Source: Syncephalis plumigaleata (Eukaryota > Zoopagomycota > Zoopagomycetes > Zoopagales > Piptocephalidaceae). Taken from it: 64,000 bases of DNA. The DNA lies in assembly GCA_025201365.1 (NCBI GenBank), contig JAIXMF010000019.1:124001-188000 (forward strand), given 5' to 3'. Shown here one piece after another: positions 35,977 through 47,007 of the stretch. The translations under genes were made by a program, and so were the position numbers. The notes below the pieces were generated by a model that had not been told where the DNA came from, ran no database searches, and worked only from the letters and a program-made list of their open reading frames with translations. Positions within the stretch are counted from its first letter, which is position 1; the number at the start of each line of letters is the position of its first letter.

Positions 35977-38900
35977 CTATTCTTGCAACAGCAGATCATG
36001 TGGTGAATTAGACACTAGACTGAATGCACCACTTGTTGTCGTTGCCGTTGTTGCACTGGCAGCTACACCAGTTGACAATGCTTGTTTGGCATCAGCCGCT
36101 CGTTGATATGCTTCCTCTGAACGATCCATTAGTTTATCCATATCAGATGCAGAGAGTAGATTTGAATTGTTAGTCGTCTTCTTTGATGTTGACGTATTCG
36201 AGGCGTATACAGTGTCCTCGCTGGTGGGATCATGTCGATTGACACTTTCTAGTTCGTTTTCCAATAGAATTTCCGCTAGTTCCTTCATGCCAAGTGGAGC
36301 GGATACAGTGCTACGATCCATTGCATCCCGGAATCGTCCTCGATGAATGACTAGCTTCTCTAGTTTACGTTTAGCAGTGGCACATTCAAGTACGCGTGAC
36401 TCTAACGTGTTACTCGTAACAAGTCGATAGATGATCACCGGCCGTGTTTGTCCAATACGATGTACACGATCTTGTGCTTGTAGATCCATTTGTGGATTCT
36501 ATGGTAAATAATACGTTAATAGACATGTTTCATCCATCATTGCATCATAATGTGTTGTATTTACCCAGTCACTGTCAAAGAGAATGACCGTATCTGCTGC
36601 TGTCAGATTGATGCCCAACCCACCGGCTCGAGTACTAAGTAGGAATACGGGATATTTCATACTCTTGTCTCCATTGAATTCGGCAATCATACGACGTCGC
36701 TCCTCTTGTTTGACACCACCATCAATACGGAAGGTGTTCCACTTCTTCACTTCTGTTATCCATATCTCAATAATGTCAAGCATACGTGTCATTTGTGAAA
36801 AGATCAAGACACGATGACCACGAGCGAATAGTGCGGGCAATAGCTGGTCAAGTAGACGCATTTTACCCGATGCTGACACTATCGATTTAGCCATGGCCGG
36901 TGGCAATGGATGAGGCAGTGACTCTTCCGTGAATAGTTGCGGATGATTACACGCCTTGAGCACTTGAACTAGACGTGCCTGCAAGTGCAATCGATTAACT
37001 GCCTTGACTGTGTGGATGTCATCATTTATTAGTATGAGTATGAGTAGTATTCATTGTCGATAATGACTTACCGGCATTGTTTCGTTTTTCCGCTTCCTCC
37101 TTTTGCTGACGACGTAGTTCATTCTTATCCTCTTGTTCAGCTTGCTCCATAGAGCTTTCAAGACGTTGCAAGTAAACATCGTCACTAATTGTTTCATCAT
37201 AGTCCAATCGATCCTGATGTGTTAATCGATCACTCTTTCGTTGCAAGTCTTGCTCCTCTTTAGTGTCATCATCATTAGATATTGTGCACAGCAACATGCT
37301 AATACTGTAATAACACGCTCACCTTCTTCAGTAATGGTTTTCTTGGTAGTATTCTCATCGACATTCGACAATGCTTTAGTCTTATTGTTTGGCAATCCAT
37401 TAAGCTTTTGTTGAATGAGATATTCACGAATCTTTCGATTAATAATGGCATCGTACAATTCCTTCTGTTCCGGCGATAAAGGAGCGTATAATAAATATTC
37501 ACGCTTTTTCGGTAACATATGCTCTACATCCGATTTTAATCGACGTAACAAGAAAGGCTTAAGGATTTGATGTAGCTTGGAAACAATGCGTGACTCTGCT
37601 TCCTCGCCTATAATACGCTCCTGTCCGGTTTTATCGTTTAGATCGGAAAAGTCAAACCTATTGAACAAATGAATGAATGAATGAATGAATACAACGACAT
37701 CACAGTGATAGTAATACGCTACTCACCAACTTTGGAAACTGTCCAGATCATCAAAGATATCTGGTAGTAAAAAGTTAAGCAACGACCATAATTCGGCGAG
37801 ATTATTTTGTAATGGCGTGCCCGTTAATAATAAACGATTAGCACTGCGACAAGCCTTTAATTCACGAATTAGTTTACAATTGAGATTCTTAATACGATGT
37901 CCTTCATCGACAACAATGTATTTCCACTCATATTTCTACTCGATTGACTAATTAGTAATAGGTACATGTCATCATATTGAATAGCAAGTATTACCTCAAG
38001 GTATTTACGATCATTCATCACCATTTCATAGGATGTCACAATGACTGGGAACGTATTAGGGTCTAATTTACGCATCTTCTTATTGCGCAAATGCTGTCGT
38101 TCATCGGGTGTACCATGATAAAGAATAACAGGAATCAATGGAGCGAATCTAATGCATTACAGTATATCATAGTATAGCATCTACCCGTTAGTATTAGATG
38201 ATCATCATCGTATAACAAGTTACGTACCGTTTAAATTCACAAACCCAATTGGCCAAAGTGGAAAGTGGAGCGGCAATCAAGTAAGGACCCCATACACTTC
38301 GTTCTCGTAAGTAGGCAATGAACGAGATACATTGTACTGTCTATTCCATTCATGTAACATGTCAATATCAGAGTGACTATTCTTTATCAATGGCCAGCAT
38401 TGTCGAATATTTACCTTGCCTAGACCCATTTCATCCTAAGTAAGCAGCATTACAAATGATAAATAAATAAATAAATAAACAAGGCTATTGATTGCCATTT
38501 AATAACAAAGACTTACCGCTAGAATGCCATTCAATCCGTTCTCGTAGAGTGACACAAGCCATTCCATACCTGCGAGTTGGTACTCCTTGAGAATGCCACC
38601 TGATATTAAGGCTGGTTGACGAGTTGATCGACTGGGCTGCAGTGTGGCTACACCTAAATGCTCGGCTACACCCTCGGTCGCCTCCTCTTCGTTACTCAAT
38701 GTATCGGATGTTTTGCGTCGCTTTGCTAAATCCTAATAAACGGAGGGTAAGCCATTGTAATAATGCCATGATCATGCCCATGGCAATGATATCATTCTAT
38801 TACCTCGGCATTAACGTAGTCGGCCAAGTTATAATCGGCCTGCGTATCATCAGTTCGCTTCCTTCCCGTGGTAGCAGTAGCGCTAGTAGTTGTTGCGGTG

Positions 38901-39601
38901 TGCTTAGGGGGACGACCTCTTTTTCGCTTTGCTGGTGCAGGTGCATCATCGACCGGGGTATTGGCGGTGTGCGCTGATCGATCCGAACGTCGAAGTGGCG
39001 CAGTGGTAGTCGACGTATCCGTGGCATTACTATTATTGTCTGACTTGGTGACTGCCGCCTGTTCCTTGCGTTCTGCCACTTCCTTTGCTTGCTTCTGCTG
39101 TCGTTCCAGTTTCTCTGCCAAGAAATTGGCATAAATAGCAGATTTCTCCAAGAGAAAGTGTAATCGATTATGTCGTTGCTGATGGTTCGTAAGTTCCGCA
39201 TACTGTTCGACTGCCTATAATACACTCGTCAGTATACATGGCTAATAGACTAGCTAGCTAGCTAGCTAACTCGTTGTGGATGACAACAATTGTGTGTGGT
39301 TTACCTGCTGACGTAAACGTTTAAGGTGGTCCTTTTTGGATGCATCTCGTAGTGCGGTTTCCTCCTTTAACATGGCTTCCGTAACTACACCATCAACTAC
39401 GGCAGTCGTCTCGTCCGTATCGTTCGTGCTGTCCTCGCTAGACATTGTGGTTGGCGTGAGATCTTCCGCTTGGTCATTCTTATTATACGTTGTCTCATCC
39501 ATGGACAAGGCTGTTGTGTCTTCAAATGAGGTTTGCTTAAGAATTTGTACACTGACTACAGTGGCTGATGATCTCTCCACTGGTATATCGGGAACCGTCA
39601 T
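35977..39601 (-). CDS. IRC5: SNF2-family chromatin remodeller of the LSH/HELLS/DDM1/IRC5 group
   Basis: Multi-exon gene encoding roughly 950 residues. The N-terminal region is acidic and then coiled, with an AT-hook (KRKRGRPPK). The DEAD-like lobe reads [20 protein letters not shown], then [21 protein letters not shown] (Walker A, with DEMGLGK on its own 21-nt exon 38435-38415), [46 protein letters not shown]. The helicase-C lobe has [52 protein letters not shown], and [28 protein letters not shown] and the C-terminal ...[11 protein letters not shown] match LSH/IRC5 rather than ISWI or CHD. Start at 39601; an apparent 5' UTR intron (39664-39604) ends just before it. Confidence 0.92.
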
Positions 39602-40050
39602 GACTAAAGATAGACAGTACTGCTTATTATACCTAATGCTCAAAGAAAGAAAAAGTGTCGCTTACCAGACACTACTCGAGTAATGTTATTCAAAGTAAAC
39701 AAAAAGGAATAAAAATAAAATGGGAATTCAGGGAAAAAAAGAGAAGCAAAAAAAGCAATTAACGCGTCAGAAAGAATACGCGTTTCCCTCCTTTTCTTAA
39801 ACCTACAACATTATATGTAAGGGAATGAAGCATAACAATCAACTCATAGGATGATTACTACGTTATATATATGTATTACTACATGAATATTAAGTACTCT
39901 TTATTAGACTAGTCAAAACCATATAGAGGATGGAATAATAACAGGGAAACAAACAAGTGTTGATTTCCAATGTAGTTGATTGAATATTATTAATACATAA
40001 ATCAATCGACCACTTGATTAATTAGAGCTGTGTTTAGCGCACGGATAGAC
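39602..40050. other. Intergenic between remodeller 5' end and Lys-Pro-repeat gene 3' end
   Basis: Contains the likely 5' UTR intron of the remodeller (GTAAGC donor at 39664, CTTTAG acceptor at 39604). No other feature. Confidence 0.5.
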
Positions 40051-40761
40051 CTAGTATGGTGCATCAGGCTTTGACACATCAGGCTTTGGCGCATCAGGCT
40101 TTGGCGCATCAGGCTTTGGCGCATCAGGCTTTGGTACATATGGTTCCGACGCTGCTGGCTTCGACTCTGCTGGCTTCGACTCTGCTGGCTTTGATTCCGT
40201 TGGCTTCGACTCTGTTGGCTTCGGTGCATCTGGCTTCGGTGCAGCTGACTTTGATTCCGTTGCCTTCAATGCATCAGGCTTTGGTACATATGGTTCCGGT
40301 GCGGCTGGTTTCGATTCCGCTGGCTTCGACGCTGCCGGCTTCGACTCTGTTGGCTTTGATGTAGCTGGCTTCGATGGTGTTGGCTTTGGTGCGTCTGGCT
40401 TAGTAACAAGCTGGTCGCAACACAATGGGTAAGGCTTGTCGGGATCGCCCTTCTGTAGCACTTTGTTTCCGTACGGCGCAACGACGGGACAACCTACGCC
40501 ACCGTTTGCGTAGTCTCCATCCCACTTTGTTTCACGCATACAGATTTTCTTTGGTTTCTCAGGCGAAGTAGATGGTGGCTTTGATGTCTCTGGTTTACCG
40601 GCCGATGGTGGTTTTGATGTCTCTGGTTTCCCAGTCGAGTTCGATGGCGGATTTGATGTCTCATGCTTCTTATAGTCATCATGGGGTAGGGCTTCTACTG
40701 TATAGATAGTGGTAGCCGCAATGGCCACAGCAATAGTAAGGGCAATTATTGAAAGCTTCAT
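40051..40761 (-). CDS. Secreted Lys-Pro-repeat protein with small cysteine domain
   Basis: Intronless, 236 residues. A clear signal peptide (MKLSIIALTIAVAIAATTIY) is followed by an SKPP-rich segment. A compact domain at residues about 73-120 has four Cys (KICMRETKW, GGVGCPVVAPYGNKVL, YPLCCDQLV). A long tail of pentapeptide repeats follows (KPDAP, KPTES, KPAES, KPAAP), ending KPDAPY. The repeats derive from 15-nt DNA units that are almost identical near the 3' end. Such Pro/Lys-rich tails can bind cell walls or be O-glycosylated, which is inference. The four-Cys domain with GxGCP and CC resembles small fungal secreted domains, but I cannot assign a family. Candidate wall protein or effector. 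Confidence 0.8.
   Translation of the reverse strand: MKLSIIALTIAVAIAATTIYTVEALPHDDYKKHETSNPPSNSTGKPETSKPPSAGKPETSKPPSTSPEKPKKICMRETKWDGDYANGGVGCPVVAPYGNKVLQKGDPDKPYPLCCDQLVTKPDAPKPTPSKPATSKPTESKPAASKPAESKPAAPEPYVPKPDALKATESKSAAPKPDAPKPTESKPTESKPAESKPAESKPAASEPYVPKPDAPKPDAPKPDAPKPDVSKPDAPY
40075..40230. repeat. 15-bp coding minisatellite
   Basis: Tandem 15-mers of the type GCATCAGGCTTTGGC, encoding KPDAP and variants on the minus strand. The most homogeneous units are at about 40065-40135. Confidence 0.9.
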
Positions 40762-42990
40762 GGTGAAATATATATATAAAGAAAACTATATAAAATTATT
40801 AGCAAGTAGTTAGACTACGTAAGAACAGTCAGCGTATACAACAGTAAAGTACGTGGTGAGTGAGTTAATAAGTAAGTAAGTAAGTAAGTAAGAGGGGAGT
40901 GGTGTTAGTAAAGGTGCGGATATAAAAGTTTTCTTTGTCGTCCTTTAGCCGACTATTTATGCGACATACTGAAGAACCTATGCGCGAATAGTTCATCCAC
41001 TCTATGCAATCATACCACATGGAATCTCTCTTATTGGTGCATGCCGTGCATTATGATGTAATACCATACTTTGCATTCTTATCATTCACACTTCTAACTG
41101 CGTATAACATATTCACGCTACCTGATAAAGACTTATCCTATCGCTTTGTGCTCATCTGCATGTGTACATGCCCTCACATGCCCTCAATATAAACTATGTA
41201 CGTGGACATATATGTATATGTACAGATATAAGCGTTCTATGTAGATTACTTGTGATCATAGTGACTTTTCTATACAGGACTATTAGGTATATCCCTTCCC
41301 ATCCATTAATTCTCGCATTGTTCTTTCCACTGTGGGACCTTTGATGATGATGATGATGATGATGGCTAACCGGTTTCACTTATAATACGGCCACCGCATG
41401 CTGCCAGGAGCAATGCTATTTGTGCAGCCTTTCTCTTTCTTCCTACAACTTGCTACAGGCTGGGCGAGTGTCACGCGTGCTCCACTAGTTTACCCAGTGA
41501 ATGAACAATGACGCTGGTGGTACCAAATGGTGCTTTTGCATTTCGATTGTGCCAGGATCAACTTCACGCTAAACCATTCTATGTGTGTATATCAGAATGC
41601 AACATGCGTACATGTAGTAGCCACACGATACTGCCAAGGGAAAATAAAGCAAAATACGTCATTTCATAGTCAACTAGTGGCTCGTTCATCATGCGGCGAG
41701 GACATACAAGCCTGCCGTGGCACGAAGCAATGAGCATGATACTCGACCGAAATTAATGATTTACATTATCAAATACTGCTGTATTCTCGTGACAACCCTA
41801 CATGTATGATGCACTGACAAATGACTACAAGCATGCCAACGATACATGCGTTTTCTTCAATTATCAACGCTTAAACGCTGTCGACTTATGCGAAAGCAAT
41901 ACGGATCATTCTTCACGTTGCCAAATATGACAAGGCAAGAAAGCTTACAGGCTAGGGACAAGGTCAATGGTATGAATAGATGGAATTCCATCGCTATCCA
42001 TCGTATATACGATACTGTTCCATATGTATTACTAGTGCCATAATCCCTATGCTATTTCAATTAATAAAATCAAGTAATGAATATCGAGAGTGTAATCATT
42101 CATTAGGATAATAACACACATGTTCACCACTACTCGTAGTTAATCCATAGATTCATCATCCATCTTGATATTCCATGACTTCTAACAGTACATGATACTT
42201 GATCTAAGATCCAAGATCTATTGATCTAAGCATCAGAACAATTATCAATATTGTACAATAGATTATCTGGAATGAATTAGAACACTGCAAGTAGTAGTAG
42301 AAGTAGTAGTAGTTTACACAAAGATACATCTATAGCATTACCAAATAGGCGGCATGTATACTGGAATTAGTAGTTATTAGCTATTTCTATTCAATCTATT
42401 TATTGAGTATATCTTTATTTACACAAGATGCAGGTTACATCTACATCATTAGTGTAGATGATGATTAGATGGTATGATGCCTATTGATGGCTCGTACTAT
42501 TATTCGTCTATTTATATGACACCGTCATCTTTACGACAACAGTGACAGCTTGGCCAGATTCAGTTTCACTCGGAATTCACCGGAATAAAAACGGGCATTG
42601 CTTCACGTGAATGTCACGCCTACGCTGCCTTGCGATGCTGGATCGGATTTGCCAATGCCGGTTCAAAGTGCGCTACTACGCGCAAACACGACTATTCTCC
42701 TACAAACATTGCCGCGGTGTCCCACGCCATCATTGTTTTGATCAATCATCAAGAATAGAAAGAGAGAGAGGAGAGAGGAGAGAGGCATATATATATCCAT
42801 CATGGATCAACTATAAAAATTTCTCGCGTTCCAAATACATCGTCGCGTTGTTTCCTCATTCACATTCATTCACTTGCTCGCTCGCTCGCTCTATTCTCTA
42901 CTGTCTTGCTTTCATTTACTAGTCGCCTTCTTTATTCATATTGTTTTGTTATACGCGCGCGTGCGTGTCTGTATGTGCCATAGTCAATAG
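40762..42990. other. Gene-poor region with a possible decayed small secreted gene
   Basis: Short open segments between 41396 and 41935 carry hydrophobic-leader-like (MLPGAMLFVQPF) and Cys-containing pieces (FRLCQDQLHAKPFYVCISEC; NDTCVFFNYQRLNAVDLC) in different frames without plausible splice links. They might be a decayed host gene for a small secreted protein. An AAGT tract lies at about 40867-40892. Confidence 0.3.
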
Positions 42991-42991
42991 G

Positions 42992-43014
42992 TATATATAT
43001 ATATATATATATAT
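42992..43014. repeat. (AT)n microsatellite upstream of SFC1
   Basis: About eleven AT units. Confidence 0.9.
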
Positions 43015-43349
43015 GAATACATAAGTATACCTATTCTATTTCATTCTGTTTATCGATATACTCGTTGTAACTACCTTATTACTGCGAATATCGTGGTTCG
43101 TTTCCTTAACTCCTCGTCCTTCCTTATCGGCTTGTGGTTGCTACTTTAAAGGATTATACGCGTCATCTGAGCAACTAGCTTAGTCTACCTACTTACCTAC
43201 CTAGGGTTATCTCATCCTTTGCTTCACTCTGCTACTACTCATTACTTCTTGTACGCGTGCGCGTGTTTGTGTCTCGTATACTGTTGAACTGGTGTCGTCG
43301 CCATTTATCCTCTTATCGTGGCTATCTACCGTAGTATAATCCATTCACT

Positions 43350-44597
43350 ATGACGGCAAAAAACAATAACGGAGCTCAGAAAAAGACGCTTTCCATCCAT
43401 TTGGTCGCGGGTGGTACCGCTGGCTTTATGGAAGCTATGGTTTGCCATCCACTGGATACTATCAAAGTGCGTATGCAATTGCGTGCTGCTGCACCAGGTC
43501 GAGCTCAATTGAAAAAGGTAAGCTTACTGCATTGTTACGTTTTATAACTATAGCTGTTGTACTAATCATCATCATGTAATAATAATGTGTTAGCCTCCAG
43601 CCAAGCGTAGCTTCGTAGGTGTCGGTGTTGATATTGTAAAGCGTGAAGGTCCTCTTGCTTTGTACAAGGGTCTCGGTGCAGTTGTCTCGGGTATCGTGCC
43701 CAAGATGGCCATTCGTTTCTCTAGTTTCGAAGCGTACAAGGGCTACCTGAAGAATAAGGAAACTGGACGCGTGTCGACTACTGCCACTTTCTTCGCCGGT
43801 CTAGGTGCCGGTATAACAGAAGCAGTACTCGTGGTAACTCCCATGGATGTTATTAAGATTCGTCTACAAGCACAACGTCACTCGATGATGGATCCGTTGG
43901 ATGTACCCAAATACCGTAATGCTGCTCATGCTGCCTACACCATCGTACGTGAAGAGGGTGTACGAGCCCTCTACAAAGGTGTCACACTCACCGCCCTTCG
44001 ACAAGGTAATGATTGATGTAGCAGTGCAATGAGGATATACAATGCTAATCTATGCGGTATTCACTACAATAGCAACCAATCAAGCGGTTAACTTTACAGT
44101 TTACCAGGAGATGAAGAAGCGGCTATTAGCATGGCAACCCGAACGAGCTGAACTGCCCAGTTATCAGCATTTGATTATCGGTGGTCTTAGTGGTGCTATG
44201 GGTAAGTAATTATCGCACCTATTTCATTATTGATTCTAACCATTAAACAACGCATAGGTCCAATGTCTAATGCACCTATTGATACGATCAAGACACGTAT
44301 TCAACGAGCACAGTATGTACCAGGAGAATCAGGCTGGACACGATTTGTTAACGTATGCAATGGCATTATTAAGAATGAGGTAATTACATCATATGAATGC
44401 TGCTGATTTGATAGTAACTAATGTATTACTACAATTATTAGGGTTATACGGCCTTTTATAAGGGATTGACACCACGTATATTGCGAGTGGCACCAGGTCA
44501 AGCCATTACGTTTATGGTGTATGAACGCGTACGTGCCTGGATAGAACGATTCCGTGTCGATTCCGAGGATGTAGCCAATGCAGGTCAATCGGAGTAA
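43350..44597 (+). CDS. SFC1: Mitochondrial succinate/fumarate carrier (SLC25 family, Sfc1-like)
   Basis: Four or five short-intron exons give about 320 residues with three SLC25 repeats. The carrier signatures are CHPLDTIKVRMQL, VTPMDVIKIRLQA and NAPIDTIKTRIQ. Close family blocks to yeast Sfc1/Acr1 are LYKGLGAVVSGIVPKMAIRF, GAGITEAVLVVTPMDV, AAYTIVREEGVRALYKGV, TALRQATNQAVNFTVY and RILRVAPGQAITFMVYE. In yeast this antiporter exchanges cytosolic succinate for mitochondrial fumarate and is needed for growth on acetate or ethanol. No presequence, as usual for inner-membrane carriers. The start MTAKNNNGAQKK is the only Met before the first helix. Confidence 0.93.
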
Positions 44598-45075
44598 TGC
44601 CATAAAATAATAATGTGACCTATGTCATCGTCATCATCTATGAACTACTAAAATACCCCAACTATATCTCCCCTACCGAGTTATCGCTATTATTATGAAC
44701 TTAATGTTGCTATAAAGATGAATATAAAACAGACCAAGAATGATAATATGCATACATGATTACTATTATTAGATGCTATCGTTTATTCTCACTAATGTAT
44801 ACGTATAATGAATGAGATTTGATAAACAATAAGATATGACACTTTATAAAAACATAATGAAATGTCATCATCATCATCATCATCGATACAAGGATTGGTT
44901 TTTACACCTCACCTTTTCTTTTTTCTCTTTTCTTTAGTCCTCTTCATATATTCAATACTCGTAAGCGTGTGTACGTACGGATCGATAGTGCAATTCTATT
45001 ATTGCTAGATTCATACACGCGTTTCATTTGCTCTTTTGTCGTTCTACGCAGGTTATTGTCTCTCATTTGACAATC
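44598..45075. other. Intergenic between SFC1 and PDH E1-alpha
   Basis: No gene. A (CAT)n tract lies at about 44865-44884. A pyrimidine-rich stretch at 44910-44945 may be part of the PDA1 promoter. Confidence 0.5.
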
Positions 45076-46458
45076 ATGTTCCGTCATGCATTCTTACGTG
45101 CGGCCCCTAGTCGTCCCAGCATCATGACAGCTCGTTCTGGTATGATCAAGGTACTTACTACAACACACGCATATGTATATGTATATACATATATGAACTG
45201 AATAGTCGCTTACTTACACTATATCTACTGCTATCTTGTATGTACTATGCACGTAGCCACTAACCGGACTATCAGCCACTCGACGTGCTTTGGCCACTCA
45301 GGCCGATATTGATAGTCAAGATATGGTCACTATTGACCTGCCAACCTTGGCGTTCGAGGTCTACGAGTGTGAGGAACCAAGTCGTGCGGTAACCATCTCA
45401 AAGAAGGATCTGCTCGATATGTACCGCGAAATGGTCGTCGTTCGTCGTATGGAAATGGCCGCCGACGGTCTCTACAAAGCTAAAATGATTCGCGGTTTCT
45501 GTCACTTGTGTACCGGACAGGTAAGCATTATCATCTCCACTGTCATCGATTGATGTATAAATAAATCAATTTGTAGGAAGCTGTACCAGTAGGCATGGAA
45601 AAGGGCATTACTAAGAATGATGTCATTATTACTGCCTATCGATGCCATGGCTATACGTATGTGCGCGGTGCCTCTGTCACTTCAATTATCGCGGAACTAC
45701 TGGGCAATGAACTCGGTGTCTCCAAGGGTAAGGGAGGCTCGATGCATATGTTTGCAAAGAACTTCTACGGCGGTAATGGTATTGTGGGTGCGCAAGTACC
45801 AGTCGGTGCGGGTCATGCATTCACGCAAAAGTATCTCAACGAGAAGGCGTGCACCTTCGCCCTATACGGTGACGGTGCCTCGAATCAGGGCCAAGTCTTC
45901 GAAGCGTATAACATGGCGAAACTATGGGACTTGCCGGCCGTGTTCGTCTGCGAGAACAACATGTACGGTATGGGTACGTCGGCCAAGCGTAGCTCTGCCT
46001 CGACCGAGTACTACAGTCGTGCTGGCTATATCCCGGGTATTAAGGTCAATGGTATGGATGTGCTAGCGGTACGACAAGCGTGTGCATTCGCGCGTGAACA
46101 CGCCATCAACGGTCATGGCCCAATGGTATTGGAGATGGTCACCTATCGTTATGGCGGTCACTCGATGTCCGATCCTGGTACGACTTATCGTACACGCGAG
46201 GAGATTCAACATATGCGCAGTGCCAACGATCCCATTACCGGATTGAAGCAGCGTCTACTCGACAACAATGTGGCGGATGAAGCACTACTTAAACAAATGG
46301 AACGGGAGATCCGCACGGAAGTCGATGAGGCTGTCGAGAAGGCTAAGCAGGGCGCGGAACCTAGCGAGTCCCAGCTATTCACGGATATTTACATCAAGGG
46401 TAGTGAGCCAGCGGAATTACGTGGTCGCGATATCGAAGAGACACATCATTTCCACTAA
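45076..46458 (+). CDS. PDA1: Pyruvate dehydrogenase E1 component, alpha subunit
   Basis: Exons 45076-45150, 45257-45520 and 45577-46458 give 406 residues. With the beta subunit it decarboxylates pyruvate using thiamine diphosphate in the mitochondrial matrix. The N-terminal MFRHAFLRAAPSRPSIMTAR is a typical presequence. Key blocks: MYREMVVVRRMEMAADGLYK, RGFCHLCTGQEAVPVGMEKG, AYRCHGYTYVRG, GKGGSMHMF, GAQVPVGAGHAF, the ThDP motif GDGASNQGQVFEAYNMA...ENN, and YRYGGHSMSDPGTTYRTREE. The last carries the serine phosphorylated by PDH kinase in homologues. The third exon is intron-free across the catalytic core. Confidence 0.97.
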
Positions 46459-47007
46459 AATCTTGTATGCTCTTGTAAGCATATACAGTTAAGCTAAAAT
46501 GGTCTATTATACAATAGAGATGATGTTAGTTACGTGTCAGTTTGATGTAGATGCATCTATGAATATACTAATGTCATAACAATAATGAGATGAATAGGTA
46601 ATTAATTAGTATGCGATTAGTATAAGGTAAACTAAACGAGTTGAACATCCTATGTTGTATAAAATAACAGTGCAAATGGTATTGCTCTATAATTAGCATT
46701 ATAACGAATGAATAGACCATTGTACTAGAAATCATATCATAGCAGAGTAACATTGCATGATGGTTATATTCGGTCATTGACCATGAGATGATAGTAGTAA
46801 AACGAGCAGTAAAAATACAAATAGAAAACAACATGTGTTTATAGAACTATTTTCTGAAGGAATGACTTTTAGCAGAATACCATAATGAGCTGGCATTAAA
46901 CGTGAAAGCATAGCATTTACTTGTTTATATACGGCTGCCTATGTAGAAAAAAGTACATCTCATTCGATGCCAATGATACATTTTACTTCGTATATTTAGA
47001 TATTATC
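46459..47007. other. Intergenic between PDA1 and the subtilase gene
   Basis: AT-rich. An open extension 5' of the subtilase start (from 46921) exists, but its 29 codons precede the signal peptide and are probably untranslated. Confidence 0.5.

Noticed and set aside
46921-47007. N-terminal extension of the subtilase
   Set aside because: It would bury the signal peptide behind 29 residues; the Met at 47008 gives a normal leader.
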